DNA of 64,000 nucleotides from Methanolinea sp. UBA277 (GTDB lineage Archaea > Halobacteriota > Methanomicrobia > Methanomicrobiales > Methanospirillaceae), in contig DANP01000004.1 of NCBI GenBank assembly GCA_002499905.1, forward strand, positions 1 through 64,000, given 5' to 3'. The position numbers and the translations under genes were made by a program. Each line of letters starts with the position of its first letter. The first letter of the stretch is position 1. The notes under the pieces are model-generated. The model was given only the letters and a program-made list of their open reading frames with translations. It ran no database searches and was not told the DNA's origin. Positions 35,814 to 44,256 of this stretch are shown here, piece after piece.

Positions 35814-36671
35814 TCACTCCTCTCCGGTCAGGATACGGTAGGTGTCCGGCCGGCGGTTCTGCAAAAATCCCCAACCCTCCCTGACCTCATCGTTCATATC
35901 CGGAAATATATCGGCAAGCAGGACCTGTTCTTCCTCGCCAGCCCGGGCAGTCACTGTCCCAAAGGCATCAGCGACAAATGAACTCCCCCAGAATTCGAGA
36001 TCCCCTTCGGTCCCGACCCGGTTGACCGCGGCGATATGGACCCCGTTTGCGATGGCATGCCCCCGCTGGACCGTCTCCCAGGCATTCCGCCAGTCTCCTT
36101 CGGAGGTGTCCCGTTCCCCGCGGATCCACCCGATAGCCGTCGGATACAAGATGATCTCTGCACCGAGGAGAGTGAGTGCCCGTGCAGCCTCCGGAAACCA
36201 CTGGTCATAGCAGATGAGCACGCCGATCCGGGCCACGGGGGTGGAGTAGACAGCGTAATCGTTTCCAGGGTGAAAGTAGCTCTTCTCAAAGAAGAGAGGA
36301 TCATGGGGAACATGTACTTTCCGGTACGGTGGTTCAAGAATGATACCATTGTCGATGACCACGGCAGTATTGTAGAGGCGGCCGTCTGCTCCCTGCTCAA
36401 AGATGGGGACGATGACCGTGACGTGGTATTCACGGGACAGCTCGGAAAACGCACGAGTGGACTCCCCGGGAACCGGTTCAGCAAAGAGCGAAGCATCCCG
36501 TCCCTCATACTGTGGGAAATAAGGGGTGCGGAAGAGCTCCGGGAGACAAATGATCTCAGCTCCGCCGAGAGCAGCCTCTTTTGCGAGCGAGAGGGTCTTC
36601 CGGAGGTTGTATCCGGTATCCGCGGTGACACCGTGCTGGACGAGACCGATCCTGACCCTGCGACTGTCCAT
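35814..36671 (-). CDS. aguB: N-carbamoylputrescine amidase
   Basis: 285 residues, nitrilase superfamily. The catalytic triad is Glu45 in LPELFRTPYF, Lys118 in YRKVHVP and Cys154 in ICYDQWFPEA. It hydrolyses N-carbamoylputrescine to putrescine, CO2 and ammonia. First gene of the aguB-aguA operon; AGGA lies 3 nt before the ATG. The residues around Cys fit this subfamily rather than general nitrilases. Confidence 0.95.
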   Translation of the reverse strand: MDSRRVRIGLVQHGVTADTGYNLRKTLSLAKEAALGGAEIICLPELFRTPYFPQYEGRDASLFAEPVPGESTRAFSELSREYHVTVIVPIFEQGADGRLYNTAVVIDNGIILEPPYRKVHVPHDPLFFEKSYFHPGNDYAVYSTPVARIGVLICYDQWFPEAARALTLLGAEIILYPTAIGWIRGERDTSEGDWRNAWETVQRGHAIANGVHIAAVNRVGTEGDLEFWGSSFVADAFGTVTARAGEEEQVLLADIFPDMNDEVREGWGFLQNRRPDTYRILTGEE

Positions 36672-36705
36672 GGTTCCTAGGGGTGTTGTCAGTCATCCTA
36701 CATCT

Positions 36706-36741
36706 AGGTGACCCCCGGGTCATACCTGATCTCCGTCAGGT
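36706..36741. promoter_or_regulatory. Two inverted repeats upstream of aguBA
   Basis: AGGTGACCC and GGGTCATACCT form a near-palindrome (36706-36727), and ACCTGA/TCAGGT a second (36724-36729 with 36736-36741). They lie between divergent aguB and the deacetylase gene, 35 to 70 nt upstream of aguB, where an operator for polyamine control could sit. Confidence 0.4.
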
Positions 36742-36841
36742 ACACCAGTCCCCTCGATCCGGGCAACCCCGGCCCGGAAGTGAGTACCTTCCTGAGGATC
36801 ATACTTCTTAAGTGCTCCCTAATCAACCATCATGCAGAGGC

Positions 36842-37747
36842 ATGTCACCCGTCACCATCGTATCAGGGGATCTCTTCAGGCTGCATGACTGCCGGGGACA
36901 TCCGGAAACTCAGAAACGTCTGGTACATGCCCTTTCCGGTGTTCCGGCAGGCACTCCTGTCGTGCCGCCGGTGATGGCAGATCCGGAGGACCTCCTGCGG
37001 GTCCATACGGCGGGTTATGTCGATATGATCCGGGAAGCAGCTGCCTCCCTCCCGGAACACCAGTGCCGGTACCTGGATCCTGACACCTATATCACCTGCC
37101 ACTCCTTTGAAGTCGCCCTGTACGCTGCCGGAGCCGGCATCCAGTGCGTCCGGGCTGCACGGAATGGCACCACCATGTTTGCTCTCATCCGACCCCCCGG
37201 ACACCATGCAGGAGCCTCCAGCCACCTTGGATTCTGTATCTTCAATACCACCTCGGTTGCTGCTGCCTCCGCACTCCTGCACCTGGATCGGGTTGCCATC
37301 GTGGACTGGGATGTACATCATGGAAACGGCACCCAGGATATCTTCTATTTCTCGGATCGCGTTCTCTACTGCTCAATTCACCAGGAGTATATCTTTCCGG
37401 GAACCGGGAGGCGGGAAGAACGCGGCGCAGGTCAGGGCGAGGGGTTCACCATGAATGCACCGCTTCCCAATGGATCCTCTCTTGCCGACTACAGGAAGGT
37501 ATTTCTCGATGGTTTCCTGCCGGCCATTCTTGACTTTGATCCCGGACTCATCATCATCTCCGCCGGACAGGACTGTCTCTCCGATGACCCCCTGGGGGGC
37601 ATGGCGCTCCGTCCGGGCGATCTTGGAACTCTGACCTCTATCCTCGCCGACCCGGGAATCCCGCTCGCCCTGCTGCTTGAGGGAGGCTACGGCCCCTCCC
37701 ACCCTGCGGCGATCACTGCGATCGTCCATGCTCTGGGGGATACCTGA
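36842..37747 (+). CDS. Histone deacetylase/AcuC-family amidohydrolase
   Basis: About 301 residues of the arginase-like zinc deacetylase fold: PPGHHAG, DWDVHHGNGTQDIF with the zinc Asp and His, and ISAGQDCLSDDPLGG. Members remove acetyl groups from protein lysines, polyamines or acetoin-pathway targets. Its neighbour, divergent aguBA, makes putrescine, so acetylpolyamine deacetylation is one possibility; histone or enzyme deacetylation is another. ATG 36842 has AGAGG upstream. Confidence 0.92.
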   Translation: MSPVTIVSGDLFRLHDCRGHPETQKRLVHALSGVPAGTPVVPPVMADPEDLLRVHTAGYVDMIREAAASLPEHQCRYLDPDTYITCHSFEVALYAAGAGIQCVRAARNGTTMFALIRPPGHHAGASSHLGFCIFNTTSVAAASALLHLDRVAIVDWDVHHGNGTQDIFYFSDRVLYCSIHQEYIFPGTGRREERGAGQGEGFTMNAPLPNGSSLADYRKVFLDGFLPAILDFDPGLIIISAGQDCLSDDPLGGMALRPGDLGTLTSILADPGIPLALLLEGGYGPSHPAAITAIVHALGDT

Positions 37748-37762
37748 AGAGAGTAGGAGAAT

Positions 37763-38302
37763 ATGGTGAGCAAGGATTATCAGGATGCGGGAAGAGCAGT
37801 ATTCATGGAATCAGGGAAAAAGAGGTTGATCGAATCGGTTCCTATCCTTATCGGTTCTATCATTCTCTGTAACATGGCAGGCCTCCTCGGGGCCCTGGTG
37901 ACCGGCACCGGACCGGGATCCTGGTATGATATGCTGGTCAAACCGTCCTTCAACCCTCCCTCCTGGGTATTCGGACCGGCCTGGACCCTCCTCTATATTC
38001 TGATGGGCATCTCCCTGTATCTCGTGCTGATGGAGTGGAGGAAAGGAACCGAAGTCCGTATTGCGCTCATCCTGTTCGGTATCCAGCTCGCACTCAATGC
38101 CCTGTGGTCGTTCCTCTTCTTCGGCCTCCAGTCTCCTGCTGCAGGTCTCGCGGGAATCCTTGTTCTCTGGGCATTCATTGTGGCAACGATTGTAGCCTTC
38201 TTCAGGGTCAGCCGCCCGGCATCTCTCCTCCTCCTTCCCTACCTCGCCTGGGTATCCTTTGCCTCGCTCCTGAACTATGCCATCTTCATCCTGAATCCCT
38301 GA
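37763..38302 (+). CDS. TspO/MBR-family membrane protein
   Basis: 179 residues, five membrane helices. The family signature KPSFNPPSWVFGPAWTLLY is followed by MGISLYLV, and later NALWSFLFFGLQSP and LNYAIF. TspO proteins bind porphyrins or cholesterol-like ligands and may regulate tetrapyrrole levels. It is 15 nt after the deacetylase gene with AGGAG upstream. The 20-residue charged N-terminus is longer than usual. Confidence 0.92.
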   Translation: MVSKDYQDAGRAVFMESGKKRLIESVPILIGSIILCNMAGLLGALVTGTGPGSWYDMLVKPSFNPPSWVFGPAWTLLYILMGISLYLVLMEWRKGTEVRIALILFGIQLALNALWSFLFFGLQSPAAGLAGILVLWAFIVATIVAFFRVSRPASLLLLPYLAWVSFASLLNYAIFILNP

Positions 38303-38451
38303 ACCGTATTGTTCAGATACCCTCCGGTCATAGGACGCATGGAGGTGTGGGAACGGCGCCTCCTGCCGGAAGGCGACACGGCTATTCCCCAGGGACAATT
38401 ACCCGGTTTAACAGGAAAAAGAGGGAGAGGCAGGCCTGATTACGGCCACAC

Positions 38452-40350
38452 TCACTGTTTCGGATAGCCTATTGTTGCAAGGCTTTCTGTAATCTCGCCG
38501 AGAACGGCAGGATCATCAATGGTGGCCGGAACCCGGTATTCAGTACCGTCTGCAATCTTCTTCATGGTGCCCCGGAGGATCTTCCCGGACCGTGTCTTGG
38601 GCAGCCGCTTGACCACCACGGCCGTCTTGAACGACGCGATCGGGCCGATCTTCTCCCGCACCATCCGGACAAGCTCACGGATGATCTCGTCCCGATCCCG
38701 GGTGACTCCTGCCTTGAGGACGATGAAGCCGACCGGGATCTCTCCTTTCACGGCATCGGCGACGCCGGTCACTGCACATTCCGCAACATCGGGATGAGAG
38801 GCCAGTACCTCCTCCATAGCGCCGGTCGAGAGCCGGTGTCCGGCTGTATTGATGATGTCATCGGTCCGGCCCATGATCCAGAGATACCCGTCGTCATCAA
38901 TGAACCCAGCATCACCGGTCAGGTAGTATCCCGGATACTCCGAGAGGTAGGTCCTGATGTAGTCCTGGTCATTGTTCCAGAGCGTGGTCAGACAACCGGG
39001 AGGGAGCGGGAGACGTATCACGATGGTTCCCGTCTTTCCCGGGGGAAGCTCGGCCCCGTGGTCATCGAGTACACGGACATCATAGCCCGGTACCGGTTTC
39101 GTGCAGGACCCCGGCTTCACGGGGAAGAGCTCCAGTCCTGTCGGATTGGCGCCGATCGCCCAGCCGGTCTCGGTCTGCCACCAGTGGTCGATAACCGGGA
39201 CACCGAGCCGGTCCCGGGCCCAGATGAGAGTGTCGGGATCGCACCGCTCTCCGGCCAAAAAGAGCATCCTGAATCCTGAGAGGTCGTAACGCCCGATATG
39301 GGATCCGGCAGGGTCTTCCCGTTTTATGGCCCGAAAGGCGGTTGGAGCGGTGAAGAGCACCGAGACTCCGTGGTCAGCGATAACCCGCCAGAAGGCCCCG
39401 GGGTCGGGGGTTCCAACCGATTTTCCCTCGTACAGGACGGTGGTGCAGCCGTAGGCAAGAGGAGCATAGACGATATAAGAATGGCCGACCACCCACCCCA
39501 CATCTGAAGCTGCCCAGAACACCTCCCCGGGAGAGAGACCGTAAATATTCTTCATACTCCACTTCAGGGCAACAAGATGCCCGCCGTTATCCCTGACCAC
39601 ACCTTTGGGAATTCCGGTGGTCCCGGAAGTGTACAGAATATAGAGGGGATCCGTGGCCGCGACCGGGACACAGTCTGCTGGTGGAGCATCCATGAGCTCC
39701 TCCCAGGGCAGGTCCCGCCCCCTGATGAGAGGTGCATACTTCTGCGGACGCTGGAGAATGACACAGGCCTCCGGCTTCGTTCCGGCCTGCCCAATCGCAT
39801 CATCCAGGAGCGGCTTGTAGGGAATGATCCGGTTCACCTCTATCCCGCATGAGGCGGAGAGAATAACTTTCGGCTGTGCATCCCTGATACGTGCCGCAAG
39901 CTCACGGGCCGCGAACCCCCCGAATACCACTGAATGGATGGCGCCGATCCGTGCACAGGCAAGCATTGCGATGACTGTCTCGGGGACCATCGGCATGTAG
40001 ATGACCACCCGGTCACCCTTGATAACCCCGAGCTCACGCAGCCCCCCGGCACACCGGGCAACGAGGTCACGGAGTTCCCGGTAGCTGTAGTGCCGGATGG
40101 TCCGGGTCACGGGACTGTCATAAATCAGTGCAGTGCGGGATCCCGCTCCACTCTCAACGTGGATATCGAGGCAGTTTCTGCAGGTATTGAGCGCTCCGCC
40201 CGAAAACCATGAATAGAATGGCGGATGACTGCCGTTCAGCACAGAATCCCATGTATTCTCCCAAAAAACCGCCCCGGCAGCTTTTCCCCAGAACCCTCCG
40301 GGGTCCTCGATTGACTGCCGGTATATAGAATCATAGCCTTCTGTTACAAT
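38452..40350 (-). CDS. Propionyl/acetyl-CoA synthetase-type AMP-forming acyl-CoA synthetase, probable AUU start
   Basis: 632 residues if started at ATT 40350. The adenylate motif is YTSGTTGIPKGVVRDNGGH, followed by LTGDAGFIDDDGYLWIMGRT and the catalytic-Lys segment PKTRSGKILRG. It is closest in style to PrpE: the frame upstream of the first GTG (40242) still encodes conserved sequence (YRQSIEDPGGFWGKAA, then FWENTWDSVLNG). No ATG, GTG or TTG occurs in this upstream stretch before an in-frame TGA. AGGGTGAG lies 5 nt before the ATT. The enzyme would activate propionate or acetate with ATP and CoA. Confidence 0.88.
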   Translation of the reverse strand: MVTEGYDSIYRQSIEDPGGFWGKAAGAVFWENTWDSVLNGSHPPFYSWFSGGALNTCRNCLDIHVESGAGSRTALIYDSPVTRTIRHYSYRELRDLVARCAGGLRELGVIKGDRVVIYMPMVPETVIAMLACARIGAIHSVVFGGFAARELAARIRDAQPKVILSASCGIEVNRIIPYKPLLDDAIGQAGTKPEACVILQRPQKYAPLIRGRDLPWEELMDAPPADCVPVAATDPLYILYTSGTTGIPKGVVRDNGGHLVALKWSMKNIYGLSPGEVFWAASDVGWVVGHSYIVYAPLAYGCTTVLYEGKSVGTPDPGAFWRVIADHGVSVLFTAPTAFRAIKREDPAGSHIGRYDLSGFRMLFLAGERCDPDTLIWARDRLGVPVIDHWWQTETGWAIGANPTGLELFPVKPGSCTKPVPGYDVRVLDDHGAELPPGKTGTIVIRLPLPPGCLTTLWNNDQDYIRTYLSEYPGYYLTGDAGFIDDDGYLWIMGRTDDIINTAGHRLSTGAMEEVLASHPDVAECAVTGVADAVKGEIPVGFIVLKAGVTRDRDEIIRELVRMVREKIGPIASFKTAVVVKRLPKTRSGKILRGTMKKIADGTEYRVPATIDDPAVLGEITESLATIGYPKQ

Positions 40351-40499
40351 GACCGCTCACCCTGTCATGTTATGGCATGACATCAACAATTTCTTCAGAA
40401 CAGTCAAATAATTTTCTTCACGTCCGGCAGCAGCACCAGCTGATTCGGTTCTTTACCGTTCACGAGAAGAGATATACCCCTGGCGTCGACCTGAGAAAG

Positions 40500-41057
40500 A
40501 TGGACTTCTCGCTCATCCTGCTGGTTGCCATCGGGCTGGCCATGGACTGTTTTGCCGTCTCCCTGGCAGCGGGCGCGACATTTTCTTCCGGGAAAACAAG
40601 AGCGGCCCTGATTATCGCCGCCTGTTTCGGGGGGTTCCAGGCCATCATGGCACTCCTCGGGTGGCTGACAGGAACCTGGCTTGCACCGGTTACTGCGCCA
40701 TTTGACCACTGGGCGGCCGTCATCATCCTCTCGCTCATCGGTGGAAAAATGATCATTGAGGGTTTTTCAGGGGATGAAGAACGGAGGGGGGATTATCTGT
40801 CGATACCGGTGCTCCTCCTTCTCTCGATCGCCACCAGTATCGATTCCCTCGGGGTTGGTCTCTCCCTTGCTCTGATATCTTCCGGAATCATGCTCGAGGC
40901 GGTCGTGATCGGTCTGGTCAGCCTGCTCTTTGCATTCGCTGGAGTGATGGTCGGCGGCCGTCTCGCTTCCCGGTTCGGAAGACCAGTGGAGATAGCCGGA
41001 GGAATCGTCCTGATTCTTATCGGGATTCGTATCATTGTCGGACACCTGTCCGGCTGA
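40500..41057 (+). CDS. mntP: Manganese efflux pump MntP
   Basis: 185 residues, six membrane helices. MntP features are the acidic AIGLAMDCFAVSLAAG near the start, GGKMIIEGF and SIATSIDSLGVGLSLALI, whose Asp residues bind Mn2+. It exports manganese from the cytoplasm. I chose ATG 40500 because the family starts here; the longer frame from 40377 adds an unlikely polar N-terminus. No yybP-type riboswitch was recognised upstream. Confidence 0.92.
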   Translation: MDFSLILLVAIGLAMDCFAVSLAAGATFSSGKTRAALIIAACFGGFQAIMALLGWLTGTWLAPVTAPFDHWAAVIILSLIGGKMIIEGFSGDEERRGDYLSIPVLLLLSIATSIDSLGVGLSLALISSGIMLEAVVIGLVSLLFAFAGVMVGGRLASRFGRPVEIAGGIVLILIGIRIIVGHLSG

Positions 41058-41193
41058 ATCCGGAGAATGTATCAGGAAGGAGCTGCCCCTTCCCTTCTTT
41101 TCCGTAACGGGCCTGTTCTGAACCTGCCGGCACCTGGTGGACAAGGTTTTTGGGTTCTGACCGATATATCCGATAGCAAGGCAGGGATTGTGC

Positions 41194-41562
41194 ATGGGAG
41201 ATATCTACCGGAGCATCTATGACAAACTCGAGAAAGTAGGGGTCTTTTCCGTGAACCAGTATGCAGTGATCGAGAAACCCCCCTACCTGCCGCTCTGCAT
41301 CGACCGGCTCAGCAGTGATGTCTATGCTCTCTCCCAGAACCCGGTCATCGACGGGGTGGTCGTAGCAGATCCGGATATGGTAATCCGGGTCATTCACCAG
41401 AACAGGACCGCCGAGCCCCTCTCATACCAGGACCGGTCAGCGAGGCGGGAGGTATACCCTGAGCCGGGAAGAGTAGACCTGAGAGCAAAGAACGAGCTGG
41501 CCGAGCACCTTGATCGCTGGCTCTCCGATCTCCTCTCCAAGGGATATATCCGTATGCAGTAG
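41194..41562 (+). CDS. Hypothetical protein, 122 aa
   Basis: Soluble protein, not recognised. Residues about 20-75 look like alternating strands and helices (VFSVNQYAVIEKPPYLPL and IDGVVVADPDMVIRV). CAGGGA lies 6 nt before ATG 41194. The next gene, 61 nt downstream, encodes a DUF5591-type protein, so they may be co-transcribed. No further clue. Confidence 0.7.
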   Translation: MGDIYRSIYDKLEKVGVFSVNQYAVIEKPPYLPLCIDRLSSDVYALSQNPVIDGVVVADPDMVIRVIHQNRTAEPLSYQDRSARREVYPEPGRVDLRAKNELAEHLDRWLSDLLSKGYIRMQ

Positions 41563-41623
41563 CTTTTTTCTATTAGCTGAGCAGGGAGAATGTTCTTCTC
41601 CCGTAAAGAGAGAACACGTGGGA

Positions 41624-42265
41624 ATGATACAGGGCCCTTTGACCGACCCCCCCTTCTACCATCCTGCGTTCGAGGAAGCGTTTCGCTTTATCCTGAACGA
41701 TTACCGGATTGCTCCACGGGATATCGCCATCTTTATCCCCTGCGCTCTCCGGAAACCCTACAGCAGCAGCCCGAGCCACCGGCTGTTCCGGAAGATCATC
41801 AGCTCGATCCTCAACGATGATGAGTACCAGATCATAGTTTTCGGTACCTGCGGGGTGGTTCCGGCCGAGCTTGAGCGGATGTATCCGTTCGCCCACTACC
41901 AGTATATGCTGGGGAGGTGCCCGGATGAACGGCTACGTGAGGATTTTTTCGAGATAGAGACCGAACGGCTCTCCCTCTTCCTTGATAAAACCCGCGACTG
42001 CCACCGGGCCCGGATCGCCTACTGCATCGGCATCTTTCGCGAGGCGATGGAGCGGGCCTGCATACGGTCGGGTGTGTCACTAGACCTCCTCCTTCCGACC
42101 AGGCCGACCATCGAACGGTTGTACGATATCGACTGCCCTTTCCCGGAAGGAAGTCTCTCTATGCAGGAATACCTGGACGAATTCAGGGAAGGTCTGGAAA
42201 ATATGAAAGCAAAGATCACGGCAGGTACCGGCCCTTCTCCTGTGTCCGGAGGGAATGTTCCGTGA
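41624..42265 (+). CDS. DUF5591-domain protein (archaeosine-synthase-related domain)
   Basis: 213 residues. The segment IFIPCALRKPYSSSPSHRLF and FGTCGVVPAELERMYPFAHY match the DUF5591 domain found at the C-terminal half of archaeosine synthase ArcS. Here the domain stands alone, without tRNA-guanine transglycosylase or PUA parts. A role in tRNA modification is possible, but stand-alone forms are uncharacterised. ATG 41624 has GTGGGA upstream. Confidence 0.78.
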   Translation: MIQGPLTDPPFYHPAFEEAFRFILNDYRIAPRDIAIFIPCALRKPYSSSPSHRLFRKIISSILNDDEYQIIVFGTCGVVPAELERMYPFAHYQYMLGRCPDERLREDFFEIETERLSLFLDKTRDCHRARIAYCIGIFREAMERACIRSGVSLDLLLPTRPTIERLYDIDCPFPEGSLSMQEYLDEFREGLENMKAKITAGTGPSPVSGGNVP

Positions 42266-42574
42266 ATGGTGATCCCCTGGAACGGTTCCGGATCCTGAAC
42301 CGGGGGTACCTGTAGTTGCAGTTTTATTAAAAAAGAGAAAACCCCTGGCAGAAGGCTTATTTTCGCCCGGAAGTACAGTATCTTCCGCCGTTTCTCTCCG
42401 GAAAAATCCAAAAGATTTAATAATCATTTGTATCCATTCTATAGCAGGTGTATTAGTGTCCAACTAAGTCACCGAATGAACGTTCAGTCCATTGGTTGAC
42501 GTCCTGCCCTGAACAGGGCAGGGCCGAGACCTCCTGATGATGCCACCTTTTCCTTTTCTCACCAGGGTTACTCT
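42266..42574. other. Convergent intergenic region
   Basis: This 309-nt stretch lies between two convergent genes. It holds a GGTTC...GAACC stem at about 42280-42297, an A/T-rich segment including TTTAATAATCATTTG, and a strong hairpin at 42503-42522 described separately. No gene recognised. Confidence 0.5.
42503..42522. repeat. Hairpin resembling an IS200/IS605 right-end remnant
   Basis: CCTGCCCT and AGGGCAGG arms flank a GAAC loop. On the minus strand the hairpin continues as GGACGTCAAC. From memory, many tnpB (IS200/IS605) elements end with a GC hairpin followed by GGATGTCAA-type sequence, so this may be a leftover right end. No tnpA or tnpB is present. It could equally be a transcription-related hairpin between convergent genes. 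Confidence 0.3.
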
Positions 42575-43570
42575 TCAGTCCTCTTCCTTCCAGAAGTCCC
42601 GTCCCCTATCCGTCTCTGCAGGGGCAAGTTCGATAAGGTCTTCGGGAAACGGGGCAAAAAAGGTCTGATCCCTCAGGTTCTCCTCATCGAAACGTTCGAT
42701 CCAGAGGGCTATGATGTTCTTTGGTGCACAGACCGAAGCCCTGCCCTCACGGTATCGTTCAAGAGACCTCATAAAAAAGTCACGCTCTCCCGGGCCAATC
42801 CAATCACGGAAGTGTCCCATAGCATGGAGCAGGACATCGATATTAGTGCGGTATGACGGTGCCCGTGCGAGGGCACGTCCGAGGAGTGTCCCGTACCGTT
42901 CAAACACGACACCATCTGGAATTCCTTCGTGATTGGCGACGATGACTCCCATTTCATTCTGTAATCGCTGGCTGTGGGCATGGAGGAGGTACTTATTCCC
43001 GGTATGGAACCGCACGAGATCCTGGATTCTCCCCCTGGTTTTCGCTTCCCTGAAATCGGCAAGGGTAAAAATCCTGGTCAGGAAGTGATCCCGGATACGC
43101 ACGTTCCGCAGCCTTCCCTCATCTTCCACCGGTAACAGGGGATACCGATCCAGCACCATCCGGCCAAAGAAGCCCGGGCCATGACCGATCGGTGCAGATT
43201 TTCCGGCAGAGGGGTATACCTTCGCATCCCGCAGTCCGGACGTCGGTGATTTGTTCTTCAGAATAAATCCGTCCACTTCCGGGAGCGATGCCATGAACTG
43301 TCGTGCAAACATGGCCATCTCTTCGCTCACGTCCCGCTCCGTTTCAGGCTGGATAAGGTGATCGTAATCTCCGATCCGTACAATTCTGAGTGTGGGACGG
43401 GGTATGCCGAGGCCGATCTCCACCTCCGGACAGACGGGTATGAAATCCACGTACTCTTTCAGCCCTTCAACAATATGGCTGGTGATCATGTCCCCGTTAT
43501 ACCGGCAGTGCGCAAACTCGATGCATTTGCTCACTACGATGCGGGGGCGGCTGAAAATCCTCCTCATCAT
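42575..43570 (-). CDS. DUF523-DUF1722 fusion protein (YbgA-like)
   Basis: 331 residues. The N-terminal DUF523 domain (about 1-150) shows PRIVVSKCIEFAHCRYNG and LKNKSPTSGLRDAKVYP. The C-terminal DUF1722 (YbgA) domain includes DLVRFHTGNKYLLHAHS and LLHAMGHFRDWI. Conserved Cys residues suggest a cofactor or metal site. In bacteria such proteins can be linked to photolyase genes; none is nearby here. Function unknown. Start ATG 43570 or the next ATG. Confidence 0.88.
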   Translation of the reverse strand: MMRRIFSRPRIVVSKCIEFAHCRYNGDMITSHIVEGLKEYVDFIPVCPEVEIGLGIPRPTLRIVRIGDYDHLIQPETERDVSEEMAMFARQFMASLPEVDGFILKNKSPTSGLRDAKVYPSAGKSAPIGHGPGFFGRMVLDRYPLLPVEDEGRLRNVRIRDHFLTRIFTLADFREAKTRGRIQDLVRFHTGNKYLLHAHSQRLQNEMGVIVANHEGIPDGVVFERYGTLLGRALARAPSYRTNIDVLLHAMGHFRDWIGPGERDFFMRSLERYREGRASVCAPKNIIALWIERFDEENLRDQTFFAPFPEDLIELAPAETDRGRDFWKEED

Positions 43571-44256
43571 TGATACGATTAGGCAACAGCCTGAATTAAA
43601 ACCAGGTCATGGGAAAACTAACACGAAGAACAGTGCCCCAGGAGGAATATTCACCAGGAACCTGTGTTCGGCCCCACGATACCACGTCTCTGTCACCAAC
43701 CCGACTTCCGCCGTTTTATCGGGTGAATTCGTGGTAGTATGGCATCATGTTCCTTAGACGTCTGTCCGGCCCCGGTCAGGGAATGTCTCTGTCGCCTGTC
43801 TATCGTCCAGCCGTTTGGATCTGACAGACTCATTCCATTCCGGCATCGTGCCTGTTGAACATTTGTTCGGCCCAGAGATCAGATTTCTTCGTCGCCACGA
43901 GATCGTCAAGCCGTTTTGATCCAGTGACTCATCCAATCGCTGCACATTCCCCCAGCAGTATCCACTCTGAGGCAGAATCATATAGTTGATACTAATATTT
44001 ATAGTTTTTTCAAATGTTTGTTTTTATACCCTCCCATTCTCCTGTTTTATCCGGAAAGCGCGCATAACAGTATGTTCTGTATAAAGAGCAGTTATGACCT
44101 CTATTTTGGTATTTGAAAAGACAGATGTCACAAATAGTCAACAACAAGACTGATACAAAAAGAAAAATGTGAATTCCCCGACCGATCATGAGCGGGCACC
44201 GGGCCGCACGGGATCTACGACCCTTATCGTGAGCACGGTGAGAGAAAAGGAGCAGG
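43571..44256. other. 686-nt intergenic region
   Basis: It holds promoter sequence of the leftward DUF523 gene, an imperfect 50-bp repeat pair (see next entry), and an AT-rich half (43980-44180) with runs such as ATACTAATATTTATAGTTTTTTC. On the minus strand, TTTTTCTTTTTG at about 44155-44168 is a plausible terminator for the symporter gene. No intact gene seen. Confidence 0.5.
43780..43981 (-). pseudogene. Possible decayed coding remnant with duplicated 50-bp unit
   Basis: Units at 43791-43840 and 43891-43940 share most bases, 100 bp apart. Read leftward with one frame change, they encode similar peptides: ESVRSKRLDDRQAT and ESLDQ-KRLDDLVATKKSDLW. This looks like remains of a gene with tandem similarity, or two copies of a short domain, now frameshifted. 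I do not recognise the family. Codon-like conservation argues against pure non-coding repeat, but the evidence is thin. Confidence 0.35.

Noticed and set aside
40377..40499. N-terminal 41-residue extension of MntP
   Set aside because: The family begins at the ATG at 40500 and the upstream part is polar and unlike a membrane protein start.
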